Shown here: one piece after another, positions 27,441-37,852 of the stretch
Layout: every line of letters begins with the position of its first letter
Position numbering within the stretch: position 1 is the first letter of the stretch
Source: Sphingobacterium allocomposti
GTDB lineage: Bacteria; Bacteroidota; Bacteroidia; Sphingobacteriales; Sphingobacteriaceae
Length of the DNA: 64,000 bases
Direction: 5' to 3'
Assembly: GCF_008124885.1 (NCBI RefSeq)
Contig: NZ_VNHX01000005.1
Coordinates: forward strand, 166,761 to 230,760
Notes under the pieces: generated by a model
Database searches by the model: none
The model's input: only the letters and a program-made list of their open reading frames with translations
What the model was told of the DNA's origin: nothing
Program-made: the position numbers and the translations under genes

Positions 27441-28454
27441 TTAGCCGAAAATATGTTTTCCTTTAACAATCAGGTCTTGTTTGTCCTTGTTGCATACAGC
27501 ATAAGTAAAACCCGACTGCAAGGCGTAAGAACCATACTCGCCTTTTTTATTTAATGCCAGAAATCCCACCTGTATTTCTTTAGCCGTTGCGGGCTTCTTT
27601 TTCACAATCCGCTCAACAGCTTCCTTGCAGGCTGCCTCCGGAGGATAACCTTGACGCATGAGTTCCACGACCAGAAAACTTCCTACCGTGCGGATAACTT
27701 CCTCGCCAACGCCGGTGGAAGTCGCTCCGCCAACTTCATTGTCCACGTATAATCCTGCACCGATGATCGGGCTATCTCCTACCCGTCCCCGCATCTTAAA
27801 AGCCATCCCACTTGTGGTGCACGCTCCCGACAGGTTGCCATGGGCGTCCAGCGCCAACATCCCGATCGTGTCGTGATTATATTGGTTTCCCGGCAGACGC
27901 TCCGTATTAAAAGATTTGTTCTCGATATTAATGATCGGTTTGTATTGCTTTTCCTTCAGCCACTCTTTCCAAGCTTTCTCCGAGGACGGAATAAGCAGAT
28001 TTTCCCGCACGAAACCGTTATCCAAAGCGAACTGTAGTGCCCCTTCTCCGACGAGCATGACATGCGGAGTCTTTTCCATTACTAAACGGGCTACAGAAAT
28101 GGCATGTGTCACATGTTCTAAAGCGGCGACAGCCCCACAATTGCCAAGCTCGTCCATGATACAGGCATCTAGGGTAACATGTCCGTCCCTGTCGGGATAT
28201 CCCCCCTTTCCTACTGTAGGATTAGACAGATCCGCCTCGGCAACCTTAACACCTCTTTCAACCGCATCTAAGGCACGTCCTTTATTTTTCAGCACTTCCC
28301 AGGCAGCCTGATTGGCGGCGACTCCAAAATCCCATGTAGAAATTACCACTGGCTTCCCGGCCGCCTGAGCGTTTCCGGCAAATACGTCGCCAGCGACACC
28401 CGCAGCAACCGCCCCAACTAAAGACTGCTTTATAAATTGTCGTCTTGAACTCAT
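27441..28454 (-). CDS. Tat-exported isoaspartyl peptidase / N4-GlcNAc-asparaginase (Ntn hydrolase)
   Basis: 337 residues. The N-terminus SSRRQFIKQSLVGAVAAG is a twin-arginine signal. The rest is an asparaginase-2 type Ntn hydrolase: the precursor would self-cleave at HDTIG, freeing T196 as the nucleophile. RGRVGDSPIIGAGLYVDN and STGVGEEVIRT line the active site. Candidates are removal of GlcNAc-Asn from glycoproteins or of isoaspartyl dipeptides; the glycosylasparaginase side is favoured by the match. It is divergent from the NlpC/P60 gene. Confidence 0.9.
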   Translation of the reverse strand: MSSRRQFIKQSLVGAVAAGVAGDVFAGNAQAAGKPVVISTWDFGVAANQAAWEVLKNKGRALDAVERGVKVAEADLSNPTVGKGGYPDRDGHVTLDACIMDELGNCGAVAALEHVTHAISVARLVMEKTPHVMLVGEGALQFALDNGFVRENLLIPSSEKAWKEWLKEKQYKPIINIENKSFNTERLPGNQYNHDTIGMLALDAHGNLSGACTTSGMAFKMRGRVGDSPIIGAGLYVDNEVGGATSTGVGEEVIRTVGSFLVVELMRQGYPPEAACKEAVERIVKKKPATAKEIQVGFLALNKKGEYGSYALQSGFTYAVCNKDKQDLIVKGKHIFG

Positions 28455-28733
28455 GTATGATAAAATATGTTGTCTGGGTACAATAATACAAAATATACGC
28501 GCATTTTGATAAGTACAACATCAAAACACCGCTCGCAGGCTTATTGGTGTCCGCGGATCTGGCTCGCTGCGATTATACCGGCTTTATTGCGAGCCACTGA
28601 ACACCCATGCCCCGTCCATGGTGTAACATTTCTGCTGATTAGTACGAAAGACAAACAAAAACAAGAAAAAAAACGCATATTTACGTTCCTAAATGATCTT
28701 TTTTGACTTATATTCGCAGCAAAGCCATAAGAC
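28455..28733. other. Divergent intergenic region with two stem-loops
   Basis: TGGCTCGC/GCGAGCCA (28560-28567 with 28589-28596) and an ACACC-CATG/CATGGTGT hairpin at about 28601-28624 lie between divergent genes. No clear promoter match or gene was seen. Confidence 0.4.
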
Positions 28734-29954
28734 ATGATAAATCTACTCCATAAAACCGCATTTATTGCCCTCTTAGCAACACAAAGCTATGTGGTGCACG
28801 CACAGGTAGACTCCACGACGTACTTTCAGGTGCAAAAAGTACTGGCTGAAACGCGCGCTGACCATGCGCCCGATAAACGGACGGCAATTCTCGAATTGGC
28901 CGATGCGAATGTCACCGCAAACGAATACACCATCATAACAAGCGAGGCCGGTATCAAGGAGATACTACGGTCAGCACTAGCAGGCTTCAAAGGCAGCTAT
29001 ATCATACACACCCTGCCCGACACTTCCGTGGGCGCGAAACAATGGGGGGTGGTCAACCTCTCCGTTGCGAACCTACGGACAAAACCCGCCCACTCCGCCG
29101 AAATGGCAACACAGCTTCTTATGGGCGCCGTTGTGGACATCCTTCAGAAGGACGGCGGAGACTTCCTGGTTAGGACACCCGAAGGGTATATCGCCTGGGT
29201 GCCGACATCATCCATCGTTCCAATGTCAGAAGCATCGCTTTCAAAATGGAAACAGAAACGCATCATCTATACCGACGAGTTTGGGAAGTCGTATTCACAG
29301 CCCGATCTAAAAAGTGTGCGCGTGTCCGACCTCGTTTACGGTAATGTGCTTTCCCTGGTTGGCGAGGACCGCGACTTTTATAAAGTATCATACCCCGATC
29401 AACGGACAGCCTATATCCCTAAAAAGGAGGCCACCATGTTCGACGACTGGCTGCAATCAAGGCAGCTTACTCCTGAAAACGTGCTCGCCAGTGCGAAATC
29501 TATGCTCGGGCTTCCTTACTTATGGGGTGGTACGTCAGTCAAAGGAGTCGACTGCAGCGGATTCACAAAGACATCCTATTTCATGAATGGTTACGTCATT
29601 CCGCGCGATGCTTCCCAGCAGGTTCTACACGGTGAGCCTGTCGATATCCTCGACGCTGCAGGGAACTTCGATCCTGATAAAGCATTGAAAAACCTGAAAC
29701 CCGCCGATCTATTGTTTTTCGCTGGAGGAAAACAAAAACAGGCGAATCCAAGGGTTACGCACGTAGCACTTTATATGGGGAATGGCACCTTTATCCACGC
29801 AGCAGGAACCGTCCGCATCAACAGCATGTTGAAGGGCGCAGAAAATTATGACGACTTTCAGACCAGGACTGTCGTCGCCGCACGCCGCTATATTGGCAGC
29901 AACGACCCGGCGATTCAGAAGGTAGAAGAAAACCCCTATTACAAAAATAACTAA
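28734..29954 (+). CDS. SH3-domain NlpC/P60 (C40) murein peptidase
   Basis: 406 residues with a signal peptide (cleavage near VVHAQ). Two bacterial SH3-like segments (about residues 105-165 and 195-235) precede a C-terminal NlpC/P60 domain. The catalytic cysteine C274 is in VKGVDCSGF, and H343 and H355 are in RVTHVALYMGNGTFIHAAG. The architecture resembles YkfC-type gamma-D-glutamyl-diamino acid endopeptidases, which release L-Ala-D-Glu from murein peptides. The dipeptide epimerase gene 12 bases downstream supports that role. Confidence 0.92.
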   Translation: MINLLHKTAFIALLATQSYVVHAQVDSTTYFQVQKVLAETRADHAPDKRTAILELADANVTANEYTIITSEAGIKEILRSALAGFKGSYIIHTLPDTSVGAKQWGVVNLSVANLRTKPAHSAEMATQLLMGAVVDILQKDGGDFLVRTPEGYIAWVPTSSIVPMSEASLSKWKQKRIIYTDEFGKSYSQPDLKSVRVSDLVYGNVLSLVGEDRDFYKVSYPDQRTAYIPKKEATMFDDWLQSRQLTPENVLASAKSMLGLPYLWGGTSVKGVDCSGFTKTSYFMNGYVIPRDASQQVLHGEPVDILDAAGNFDPDKALKNLKPADLLFFAGGKQKQANPRVTHVALYMGNGTFIHAAGTVRINSMLKGAENYDDFQTRTVVAARRYIGSNDPAIQKVEENPYYKNN

Positions 29955-29966
29955 CAAAAGGAACAC

Positions 29967-31025
29967 ATGCGAACAATCGACGGATCTTCAAAAAGCATGG
30001 GAAAGTTCACCTTACGTTTTCGCCCATATACGCTGCAAATGCGCCATGTCTTTACGGTAGCGTCGTTCAGCAGGACGACAACCCCCGTTGTGCTGACGGA
30101 GCTGGAGTACGACGGCGTTATAGGCTATGGCGAGGCAAGCATGCCGCCCTATCTCGGAGAAACGCAGGAAAGTGTCATCTCCTTTCTGGATAGAATAGAT
30201 CTTTCCCCCTTTTCCTCGCCGTTTCAGACAGAAGAGATCCTGACCTATGTTGATGCCATAGCAGAGAAGAACACCGCAGCAAAGGCAGCGATTGATATTG
30301 CTTTACATGACCTGCTTGGCAAGCTGATGGGGCAGCCTTTTTATAAGATCTGGGGCCTAAATCCTTCGTTGATTCCTCCCACCTCTTACACCATCGGAAT
30401 TGATACCAAGGAGATGATCCGGCAGAAGGTAGCGGAAGCCCAGGAATACAGGATCCTTAAGGTGAAACTGGGACTGGATACAGACAAAATGATCATCGAC
30501 ACCATCCGGTCTGTTACGGATGTACCGTTATGTGCCGACGTTAACCAAGGTTGGAAGGACAAGGAGGAAGCGCTGGAAATGGCTCATTGGCTTGCAGAAC
30601 GTGACGTCGTTTTTTTGGAGCAGCCCATGCCTAAGGAGCAGATAGATGACATGGCTTGGCTTACGGAGCGTTCGCCCATCCCAACCATAGCCGACGAAGG
30701 CTGTCAGCGCTTACGCGATATTGTAGGATTGAAAGACGTCTACACCGGCATAAACATCAAGCTTATGAAATGCACCGGTATGCGCGAAGCTAAAAAAATG
30801 GCTGAAGTCGCCCGTGCGCTTGATATGAAAGTGATGTTGGGCTGTATGACCGAAACCTCCTGCGCGATCTCCGCCGCGGCGCAGCTGGCCCCACTGGTAG
30901 ATTGGGCCGACTTAGATGGTGCGCTCCTAATCGGCAACGATATCTTTGATGGCATGCGTGTATCGGACGGCATATGCCATCTTCCGGACCGCCCAGGGAT
31001 AGGCGTCGTTAAACATATTTCATAA
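29967..31025 (+). CDS. L-Ala-D/L-Glu dipeptide epimerase
   Basis: 352 residues of the enolase superfamily, muconate-lactonising subgroup. Catalytic lysines are in the KxK motif RILKVKLG (K165, K167). Metal ligands are D191 in CADVNQG, E218 in LEQP and D243 in IADEG, with a second lysine near 268. The epimerase turns L-Ala-D-Glu into L-Ala-L-Glu so that it can be degraded. It follows the NlpC/P60 gene at 12 bases, like the ykf genes of Bacillus. The ATG at 29997 is an alternative start that removes ten non-conserved residues. Confidence 0.92.
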   Translation: MRTIDGSSKSMGKFTLRFRPYTLQMRHVFTVASFSRTTTPVVLTELEYDGVIGYGEASMPPYLGETQESVISFLDRIDLSPFSSPFQTEEILTYVDAIAEKNTAAKAAIDIALHDLLGKLMGQPFYKIWGLNPSLIPPTSYTIGIDTKEMIRQKVAEAQEYRILKVKLGLDTDKMIIDTIRSVTDVPLCADVNQGWKDKEEALEMAHWLAERDVVFLEQPMPKEQIDDMAWLTERSPIPTIADEGCQRLRDIVGLKDVYTGINIKLMKCTGMREAKKMAEVARALDMKVMLGCMTETSCAISAAAQLAPLVDWADLDGALLIGNDIFDGMRVSDGICHLPDRPGIGVVKHIS

Positions 31026-31055
31026 AAAAAGGCGGCCTTCCGGCTGCTTTTTTTT
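31024..31055 (+). terminator. Terminator after the murein-peptide operon
   Basis: GCGGCC/GGCTGC stem flanked by A and T runs, with loop TTCC and eight or more T residues at the end. Confidence 0.85.
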
Positions 31056-31179
31056 ATGAATCATTCAGCACACAACCTATATTTCTGAATAAAATTCCAC
31101 GAAAGCACATTTTTAATTAACATTATTTTAACAAACAAAAATTATACGGTATATTTAGCGTATACATTCTCTATCAGTT

Positions 31180-34100
31180 ATGAATAAACATCTACTAACC
31201 ACGATGTGCCTCACGGCATGCAGCGCCCTGCATGTTGTAAATGCACAGCAAATGTCCATTGCGGGCAAAATTACGGATGCCGGAGGAGCACCGGTATCCG
31301 GCGTGACAGTCACCATTAAAGGAACAAGTCTAGCCACCTCTTCTAATGAGAGCGGGCTGTTTACCATCAACGCAAATCCAAATGCGACGTTAGTTATTTC
31401 GGCAGTAGGTTATGCCGAGCAGGAAATACGGGTCGCGGGCCGGAATACAATACAGGTGACGCTCCAAAGTGACGAAACCTCTCTCGACGAGGTGATGGTC
31501 GTAGCCTATGGCACCGCGAAAAAGAGTACCTATACGGGATCGGCAAAGGAAATTAAAGCTAGCGAAATTAACGACCAGCCGAACACGTCGTTTGAGAAGG
31601 CTTTAACGGGACGCGTTCCCGGCCTGCAGGTCACAACCACTTCGGGGCAAGCGGGCGCCGCACCGTCCATCCGGATAAGAGGTATCGGATCTATGAGCGC
31701 CTCGAATGAGCCGCTGTATGTTATCGACGGCGTTCCTGTGATCTCAGGGCAGACTTCACAGCTTGGCGACTATATCGCGAACAGCAACAACGTGATGAGT
31801 ACACTCAATCCGAATGACATTGAGTCCATCACTGTATTGAAAGACGCGGCCGCATCCTCGCTTTATGGATCGCGGGCAGCAAACGGTGTTGTCATTATAA
31901 CAACAAAACGGGGTAAAACAGGCGCTCCGAAAATTGATTTCAAATCGTCGGTAGCGCTAAGTCCGACATGGGCTACAGACAACTACGAAAGCGCGCCGGT
32001 CCAAGATCAGATTAATGTCCTGTACAGTGTGCTATTCGACTCCCGCAAGGCGGCGGGGCTGAGCGATGAGGCAGCCAATACATGGGTACTGAACCGCTTC
32101 AATAATAACTTTGGCAGGCATGGCTACGAATTTTCCACGAACGGCACGTCCATGTGGGAAAACGTGAATATTGCTGGTCGAACAGACGGCGTAGAGAATC
32201 GCGAGGGAAAATTCTTTAATTGGGACGATGCATTGTTCCGCACGGGCATTTTTAATGCAAATGACATCGCTGTTAGCGGCGCCAATGAAAATACAAGCTA
32301 TTATTCCTCGCTTAATTATACGACGGATAAAAGCAGAGCCATTCTAAACGATTACAACCGCGTGTCAGGCCGCGTTAATCTTACACAAAAGATTGGAAAA
32401 ATGCTTGAATTTGGTTCCAACATTAATCTAGCGAAAACGAAGCTCGTCGGAATGAATGACACCCGTAATACGAGCACCAGCTACCTCTTCCAGACAAGAA
32501 ACCTGTTGTGGCCGTTTTATTGGCCGACAGACTATAAAACCGGAGATCCGTGGACGGCCCGATATGGTAGTTTAGCACAAAATCAGCTATACTATAACAA
32601 TGAATGGGAAAACTGGTCTAACATATCAAAAATATCAGCCATAGAATCGTTAACACTGAAACTCCTCCCGGAATTAAACGTAAAAACTATATTCTCGTAC
32701 GACGAGACCGAGACTAAAGACCATATCTATTATAGCGCTAAACATTATAGCGGAGCCACCGACAACGGCGTTGTACACGAAATGTCCACGAATATTCAAA
32801 AGCTGGTATCGTCAACTACTGCCAACTACAATAAGACGTTTGGATCGCACAATATCGGACTATTAGCCGGTTTTGAGGCAGAGAAAAACAACACGGATTA
32901 TATACGGGCAACGGGACGCGATCTTCCGAATTCCAGCCTACACACCGTGTATACAGCTGGATCATTGAACTCGACTGCATATAGCTGGGGAAATACGATG
33001 ATGTCCGTGCTTTCGCGGGCAGAATACAACTTTGCTGAAAAATATTTCGCATCGGCATCCTTTCGGAGAGACGGGTCGTCAAGACTCGGTCCGATACCGC
33101 GGTGGGGTAATTTCTGGTCCGTCGCGGGAGCATGGACCATTTCGAAAGAAGAGTTCCTGAAAAATATAACAGAAATCGATCATATACGATTGAGGGCCTC
33201 ATATGGTGTCAACGGGACTTTGCCTACCAGCGACTTCGATTGGCGCGCTTTGGTTTCCTACGGATCGAAATACATGACGTTAGCAGGCGGAGGCCTTAGC
33301 AATTCGGCCAATCCTAATTTATCATGGGAAAGGAACTATACGACAAACGTCGCTATGGAGTTCGGCCTTTTGCAAAATAAAATTTTTGGATCCGTCGAAT
33401 ACTTCAATAGGACCTCCAAAGACCTGTTGCAGCTCGTTCCTCAGTCGATGATCACCGGATTCAGCTCAACGATGAGGAATATCGGCGAAATTAATAACAG
33501 AGGGATTGAGATTGAGATTGGCTCTGATATCATAAAAAAGGAAGATTTCAAGTGGACGTTGTCTTTAAACGGCAGCCATATACGTTCTAAAGTAGTACAA
33601 CTTAGTCAAGGAGCAGACATTATATGGACAGATCCTACCGGCGGCGATGCACGGACACGATTCATTTACCGTGAAGGTGAGTCCACGTTGGCCTTTTTCG
33701 GGCTCGAGTGGGCAGGTACCGATCAAACAAACGGAAGGAATGTATGGTATGTTAACGCGGAAGACGGCCAAGGAGGAGACTTCGACTTTAACGGTAGGGC
33801 GGCGACTTACGATTACACCAAAGCAAACCGTGTTATCATTGGCGATGGTATACCCAAATTTTATGGGGGTGTTAACTCCGATATAACCTATAAGGACTTC
33901 AGCCTTGGTCTAAATTTCATATACAAGATTGGAGGGAAACTATACGATGCGGCCTCGCGTGATGTCGCCGACGACGGTTACTATTGGGAGCGTATCCGGT
34001 CACAGTACTTCGTAGAAAACACGTGGAGCCCTTCAAATCCGTCAGGAAGCCTGCCCATGGTCTCCGGTCGGGATCTCGAGGACGTGAATCAGGTGAGCAG

Positions 34101-34341
34101 CCGGCATCTTTACGATGCGTCTTTTCTCCGGTTGAAAAACGTGCAATTAGCGTACAAAATTCCGTCCCACGTTACGGATCGTATCAGGATGGGAGCAGCC
34201 AGAGTCTACTTTAACGGAGCCAACCTGCTTACCTTCTCAAAATTTAAAAATGCCGATCCGGAGGTTAACCAGTATAGCAGCCGTGGATGGGAGATTCCCA
34301 TCGCCAAGACCTATACATTCGGTATCGATTTTTCCTTCTAA
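31180..34341 (+). CDS. SusC/RagA-type TonB-linked outer-membrane transporter (second pair)
   Basis: 1053 residues. A signal peptide ending at VNAQ is followed by a carboxypeptidase-D-like domain (about 25-100), the segment LDEVMVVAYGTAKKSTYTGS, and a plug with YVIDGVPV and ANGVVIITTK. The beta-barrel ends in GIDFSF. A SusD gene follows 18 bases downstream. No hydrolase or regulator is attached, so the cargo is open; peptides or glycoconjugate fragments are as likely as glycans. Confidence 0.94.
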   Translation: MNKHLLTTMCLTACSALHVVNAQQMSIAGKITDAGGAPVSGVTVTIKGTSLATSSNESGLFTINANPNATLVISAVGYAEQEIRVAGRNTIQVTLQSDETSLDEVMVVAYGTAKKSTYTGSAKEIKASEINDQPNTSFEKALTGRVPGLQVTTTSGQAGAAPSIRIRGIGSMSASNEPLYVIDGVPVISGQTSQLGDYIANSNNVMSTLNPNDIESITVLKDAAASSLYGSRAANGVVIITTKRGKTGAPKIDFKSSVALSPTWATDNYESAPVQDQINVLYSVLFDSRKAAGLSDEAANTWVLNRFNNNFGRHGYEFSTNGTSMWENVNIAGRTDGVENREGKFFNWDDALFRTGIFNANDIAVSGANENTSYYSSLNYTTDKSRAILNDYNRVSGRVNLTQKIGKMLEFGSNINLAKTKLVGMNDTRNTSTSYLFQTRNLLWPFYWPTDYKTGDPWTARYGSLAQNQLYYNNEWENWSNISKISAIESLTLKLLPELNVKTIFSYDETETKDHIYYSAKHYSGATDNGVVHEMSTNIQKLVSSTTANYNKTFGSHNIGLLAGFEAEKNNTDYIRATGRDLPNSSLHTVYTAGSLNSTAYSWGNTMMSVLSRAEYNFAEKYFASASFRRDGSSRLGPIPRWGNFWSVAGAWTISKEEFLKNITEIDHIRLRASYGVNGTLPTSDFDWRALVSYGSKYMTLAGGGLSNSANPNLSWERNYTTNVAMEFGLLQNKIFGSVEYFNRTSKDLLQLVPQSMITGFSSTMRNIGEINNRGIEIEIGSDIIKKEDFKWTLSLNGSHIRSKVVQLSQGADIIWTDPTGGDARTRFIYREGESTLAFFGLEWAGTDQTNGRNVWYVNAEDGQGGDFDFNGRAATYDYTKANRVIIGDGIPKFYGGVNSDITYKDFSLGLNFIYKIGGKLYDAASRDVADDGYYWERIRSQYFVENTWSPSNPSGSLPMVSGRDLEDVNQVSSRHLYDASFLRLKNVQLAYKIPSHVTDRIRMGAARVYFNGANLLTFSKFKNADPEVNQYSSRGWEIPIAKTYTFGIDFSF

Positions 34342-34359
34342 CTTTTGAAAACGAATCCA

Positions 34360-35844
34360 ATGAAAAAGATATTTTTAATCCCCTGTTTGATTTACATGGC
34401 TGCAGCCTCCTCATGCAGCGATTTCCTAAATGTCGAACCCACTACAGCTGCAGATGCGGGAGCAGCAATAACCACAGCCGCGGATGCGAAAGTTATAGTA
34501 AACGGACTGATGAGCAAGCTTGCGAGCGCTTCATACTATGGGCGGAACTTTCCGTTGTACGCAGATGCTAAAGGTGGAGATGTAACGATTACTTCCCAGG
34601 GACGTGGATACGACTACCTGTACGTATTCAACCATAGTGAATCCGCAAATAGTTATTCTTCCATCTGGTCACAGGGATACCACTGTTTAGCGCAAATCAA
34701 CAATCTTATTGAGTCGATCGAAAAGCTAAAGGCCGCAGGAAGCTCCGAAAACTTTGACAACCACTTAGGGCAAGCGTTAACCGCTAGAGCGATGATCTAT
34801 TTTGATCTTGTCCGGCTCTATGGCGAACCTTACGCGGAGAATAAGAACGCCTTCGGTGTACCCAACGTAACGACGCTACTTAACAGCGACGCGCAGGAAC
34901 TCCGCCATACGGTAGAAGAGAACTACCAGCAGATTACGACGGATCTAAAGGCGGCAGAAGACTTACTGAGCAAAACAAAGGCGAACGGCTTTATTAATTA
35001 CTACGCCAACAAAGCCCTGCAGGCCCGGGTCTATCTGTATATGGAGGATTTTACACAATCTTTAGCCGCAGCTGAGGAAGTTATCAACTCCAATGTATAC
35101 ACCTTATATGAGAACGATAAATGGGCAGAATCCTGGACCACAGAATTCGGAACAGAATCCATACTGGAACTCGGGGTTTATCCCAATGAAGGAGATTTAG
35201 GAAACTCATCGCTGGGAGCCATGTACCGGAGAGCAGCGCACGGAAGTTCCGCCATTTTAGGATATTTTACTGCGAGCACGAATTTCCTAGATAAGCTGGC
35301 CGAAGACGAAGAAGACGTCAGGTGGTCGGTCATGGCTCCTGATGAACTCAGTGAAACTTCAACTCATCCGGGTGAACGCCTCGGATCAAGCTATAAATAT
35401 AGCGGGAGTACAGTGTTAGCGGGAGATAAAAAAACGGGGAACAGCACGGCGGTAAACATTAAAGTGATCCGCTTATCAGAGATCTATTTAATTGCTGCCG
35501 AAGCCGCGTTAAAGCTTTCATCCTCCGATAAAGAAAAGGCGGCACACTATTTAAATGCCATACGGAAGCGGTCTCCTAACCTAGCCCTAGCAACCCCGGC
35601 TACGATCAATATGGATATGATCGCTGATGAACGAAGCAAGGAGCTCTTTACGGAAGGACATCGTTTCTTCGACATGATGCGATGGAATAGATCCATCACA
35701 TTCGATGACGATCTTGGTGCGATTTCCACCATCCACAGAGAAAAGACTATCGATAGAACGTTCTACAAGACAATTTTACCGATTCCTCTTGACGAGATAA
35801 ATGCAAATCCAGGCATCAAAGCACAGCAAAACCCCGGATATTAA
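34360..35844 (+). CDS. SusD/RagB-type lipoprotein (second pair)
   Basis: About 494 residues with a lipoprotein signal (lipobox cysteine in MAAASSCSDFLNVEPT) and SusD segments QALTARAMIYFDLVRLYGEPY and IADERSKELFTEGHRFFDMMRW. The frame opens at a TTG (34345), but the ATG at 34360 begins the signal peptide. Serine, alanine and thymine-rich codons do not stand out from its neighbours. It is the partner of the 31180 SusC. Confidence 0.93.
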   Translation: MKKIFLIPCLIYMAAASSCSDFLNVEPTTAADAGAAITTAADAKVIVNGLMSKLASASYYGRNFPLYADAKGGDVTITSQGRGYDYLYVFNHSESANSYSSIWSQGYHCLAQINNLIESIEKLKAAGSSENFDNHLGQALTARAMIYFDLVRLYGEPYAENKNAFGVPNVTTLLNSDAQELRHTVEENYQQITTDLKAAEDLLSKTKANGFINYYANKALQARVYLYMEDFTQSLAAAEEVINSNVYTLYENDKWAESWTTEFGTESILELGVYPNEGDLGNSSLGAMYRRAAHGSSAILGYFTASTNFLDKLAEDEEDVRWSVMAPDELSETSTHPGERLGSSYKYSGSTVLAGDKKTGNSTAVNIKVIRLSEIYLIAAEAALKLSSSDKEKAAHYLNAIRKRSPNLALATPATINMDMIADERSKELFTEGHRFFDMMRWNRSITFDDDLGAISTIHREKTIDRTFYKTILPIPLDEINANPGIKAQQNPGY

Positions 35845-35900
35845 TGGCATAACCGAGTTTGACCGGTGAAAGCGTCCGTTGCCGGTCTATCAGCCTCAAA

Positions 35901-35940
35901 CGAAGCAATCAGCGATTCCAAAGCTGGTTGCTTCGTCGTT
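35901..35940 (+). terminator. Terminator after the second susCD pair
   Basis: A 13-bp stem with one mismatch (35901-35913 with 35923-35935), then TCGTTTT. Confidence 0.7.
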
Positions 35941-36064
35941 TTCCCTAAGTAGATTGCGCGCAATAACCGGGAGACCGTCGTCTCATGACGATTAGAAAAC
36001 ATACGTGTAGCGTTTCTGGCTGATGTAGGTACCCCCAAAAGTTTTAACAAGAGCGGAAAGTCAT

Positions 36065-36111
36065 ATAAAGCAAAAAGAGCTTACGCGATGCGCAAGCTCT
36101 TTTTGCTTTAT
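36065..36111. terminator. Bidirectional terminator before the xylose operon end
   Basis: A perfect 18-bp stem (36065-36082 with 36094-36111) with A-rich and T-rich flanks, between convergent units. The 278-base gap from 35845 holds no convincing gene. Confidence 0.88.
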
Positions 36112-36122
36112 AGAAAGCCTTA

Positions 36123-37805
36123 TTACCAATATATAGCGTACAAAGCTGCCGTAATCAACGCGACCAGGAGCGCTCCGGCAACAAATCCGGGATGGGCCCT
36201 GAACATCTTCGTATCCACTTCCAGTCCTTTCGGCACAACACCGCGGGCGTTCTCTATCTTACTGATAATATACATTCCGATGATACAGATCACAAAGACA
36301 AATCCCATACGGTCGATGAAAGGAATCTCGTAAAGGCCGCTGATCGGACTCAATACGGAAAATCCGGTAGGACTTAAGAACGATAAATCTGCAAATGTCG
36401 GCAAAAACTTGAAGAACACTGACAGCAGGAAGCCACCTACCGTTGCAAACAAAGCAGCATTCGATGTGGTCTTTTTCCAAAAGAATCCCAGAATAAACAT
36501 GGCAAAGATCCCCGGAGAGACAAAGCCCGTGTATTCCTGGATATACTGAAAGCCTCCCTTTTTATCAATACCCAGATGGGGTGCGATCAAGACAGCCAGG
36601 ATCATCGAGACAATAATCGTTATCTTTCCTGTATTTACCAGCTGCCGTTCGCTGGCGGACCGGTTGAACACCTTCTGATAGATATCCAGCGAAAATATCG
36701 TCGCAATACTATTGGCCTTACCCGCCAGCGAAGCTACTACGGCAGCGGTAAGGGCAGCAAAAGAAAGTCCTTTCAGCCCCGATGGCAACAAGTTCAACAA
36801 CACAGGATATGCCCGATCCGGATTGACTTCACCTCCCTGAAGCATTTCTGCCTGGAACAAGCCATCCTTCCATAGCACGTACGCGGCAATACCCGGCAAC
36901 ACGACGATGATGGGCATCAGCAGTTTCAGAAACGCTGCAAATAAGATCCCGTTCCGTGCGGTCTTCAGGTCTGCACCCAGGGCGCGCTGCGTGATATACT
37001 GGTTGCACCCCCAGTAGTTGAGGTTTACGATCCACATCCCCCCGATCAGCACAGACAGCCCCGGAAGATCGAGATAGTTCTCGTTGTCCGGTGTGAAAAT
37101 CATGTGGAAGTGCTCAGAAGCCTTGTCCACCATAATACCGTAACCGTTTAAAACGCCTTCTCCCCCATAATGATCCGAGACAAGATTCAGCGCGAGATAT
37201 GTTGTTGCAAGCCCTCCCAGAATCAAGAAGAAAACCTGAATAACATCTGTGTACCCGATTACTTTCATTCCGCCGAGGGTGATGATCACCGCGAAGACCG
37301 CGATTGCATACATACAGACTTCCAGATTGAAGCCGGAAATGCTACTCACGGCCAATGCCCCAAGATATAAGATCGACGTCAGGTTAACTACTACATAGAG
37401 CATCAGCCAAAAGACCGCCATAATCATGGCAACGGTACCATTGTAGCGCTTGTTCAAAAACTGCGGCATCGTAAAGATCTTATTCTTTAAGTATACCGGT
37501 ATAAAGAACACGGCCACAATAATTAACGTAATGGCAGCCATCCATTCGTAGGTGGCAATAGCCAATCCCATCTTGAACCCCGAACCGCTCATGCCGATAA
37601 ACTGTTCTGCCGAGATGTTGGAAGCAATTAGCGACGCGCCGATAGCCCACCATGTGAGCGAACCTTCGGCCAAAAAGTAGTCCTTAGAATCTCCCCCTAC
37701 CACTCTCGATCGTTTCTTGTTATACACCCATATACCATAGGTAGCGACAATCACGAAATAGACAAGGAATACCAAGTAATCTTTGGTTGATAGTATATTA
37801 TTCAT
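36123..37805 (-). CDS. Sodium/solute symporter (SSS family), probable xylose transporter
   Basis: 560 residues with 13-14 hydrophobic segments and SSS family motifs, including an unwound first-helix region ASLIASNISAEQFIGMSGSGF and the segment LNYWGCNQYITQRALGA. It resembles SglT-type Na+/sugar symporters. It is the last gene of the minus-strand operon with xylA (47 bases upstream) and xylB, which points to xylose as the substrate. That specificity is inferred from context. Confidence 0.9.
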   Translation of the reverse strand: MNNILSTKDYLVFLVYFVIVATYGIWVYNKKRSRVVGGDSKDYFLAEGSLTWWAIGASLIASNISAEQFIGMSGSGFKMGLAIATYEWMAAITLIIVAVFFIPVYLKNKIFTMPQFLNKRYNGTVAMIMAVFWLMLYVVVNLTSILYLGALAVSSISGFNLEVCMYAIAVFAVIITLGGMKVIGYTDVIQVFFLILGGLATTYLALNLVSDHYGGEGVLNGYGIMVDKASEHFHMIFTPDNENYLDLPGLSVLIGGMWIVNLNYWGCNQYITQRALGADLKTARNGILFAAFLKLLMPIIVVLPGIAAYVLWKDGLFQAEMLQGGEVNPDRAYPVLLNLLPSGLKGLSFAALTAAVVASLAGKANSIATIFSLDIYQKVFNRSASERQLVNTGKITIIVSMILAVLIAPHLGIDKKGGFQYIQEYTGFVSPGIFAMFILGFFWKKTTSNAALFATVGGFLLSVFFKFLPTFADLSFLSPTGFSVLSPISGLYEIPFIDRMGFVFVICIIGMYIISKIENARGVVPKGLEVDTKMFRAHPGFVAGALLVALITAALYAIYW

Positions 37806-37852
37806 ACGGTTTATTTGATCACGATTACGAAGGTAATAAAAGAAATTAGAAA

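Noticed and set aside
35841..36050. 69-codon minus-strand frame after the second susD
   Set aside because: It spans the susD terminator hairpin and shows no domain or start signal.
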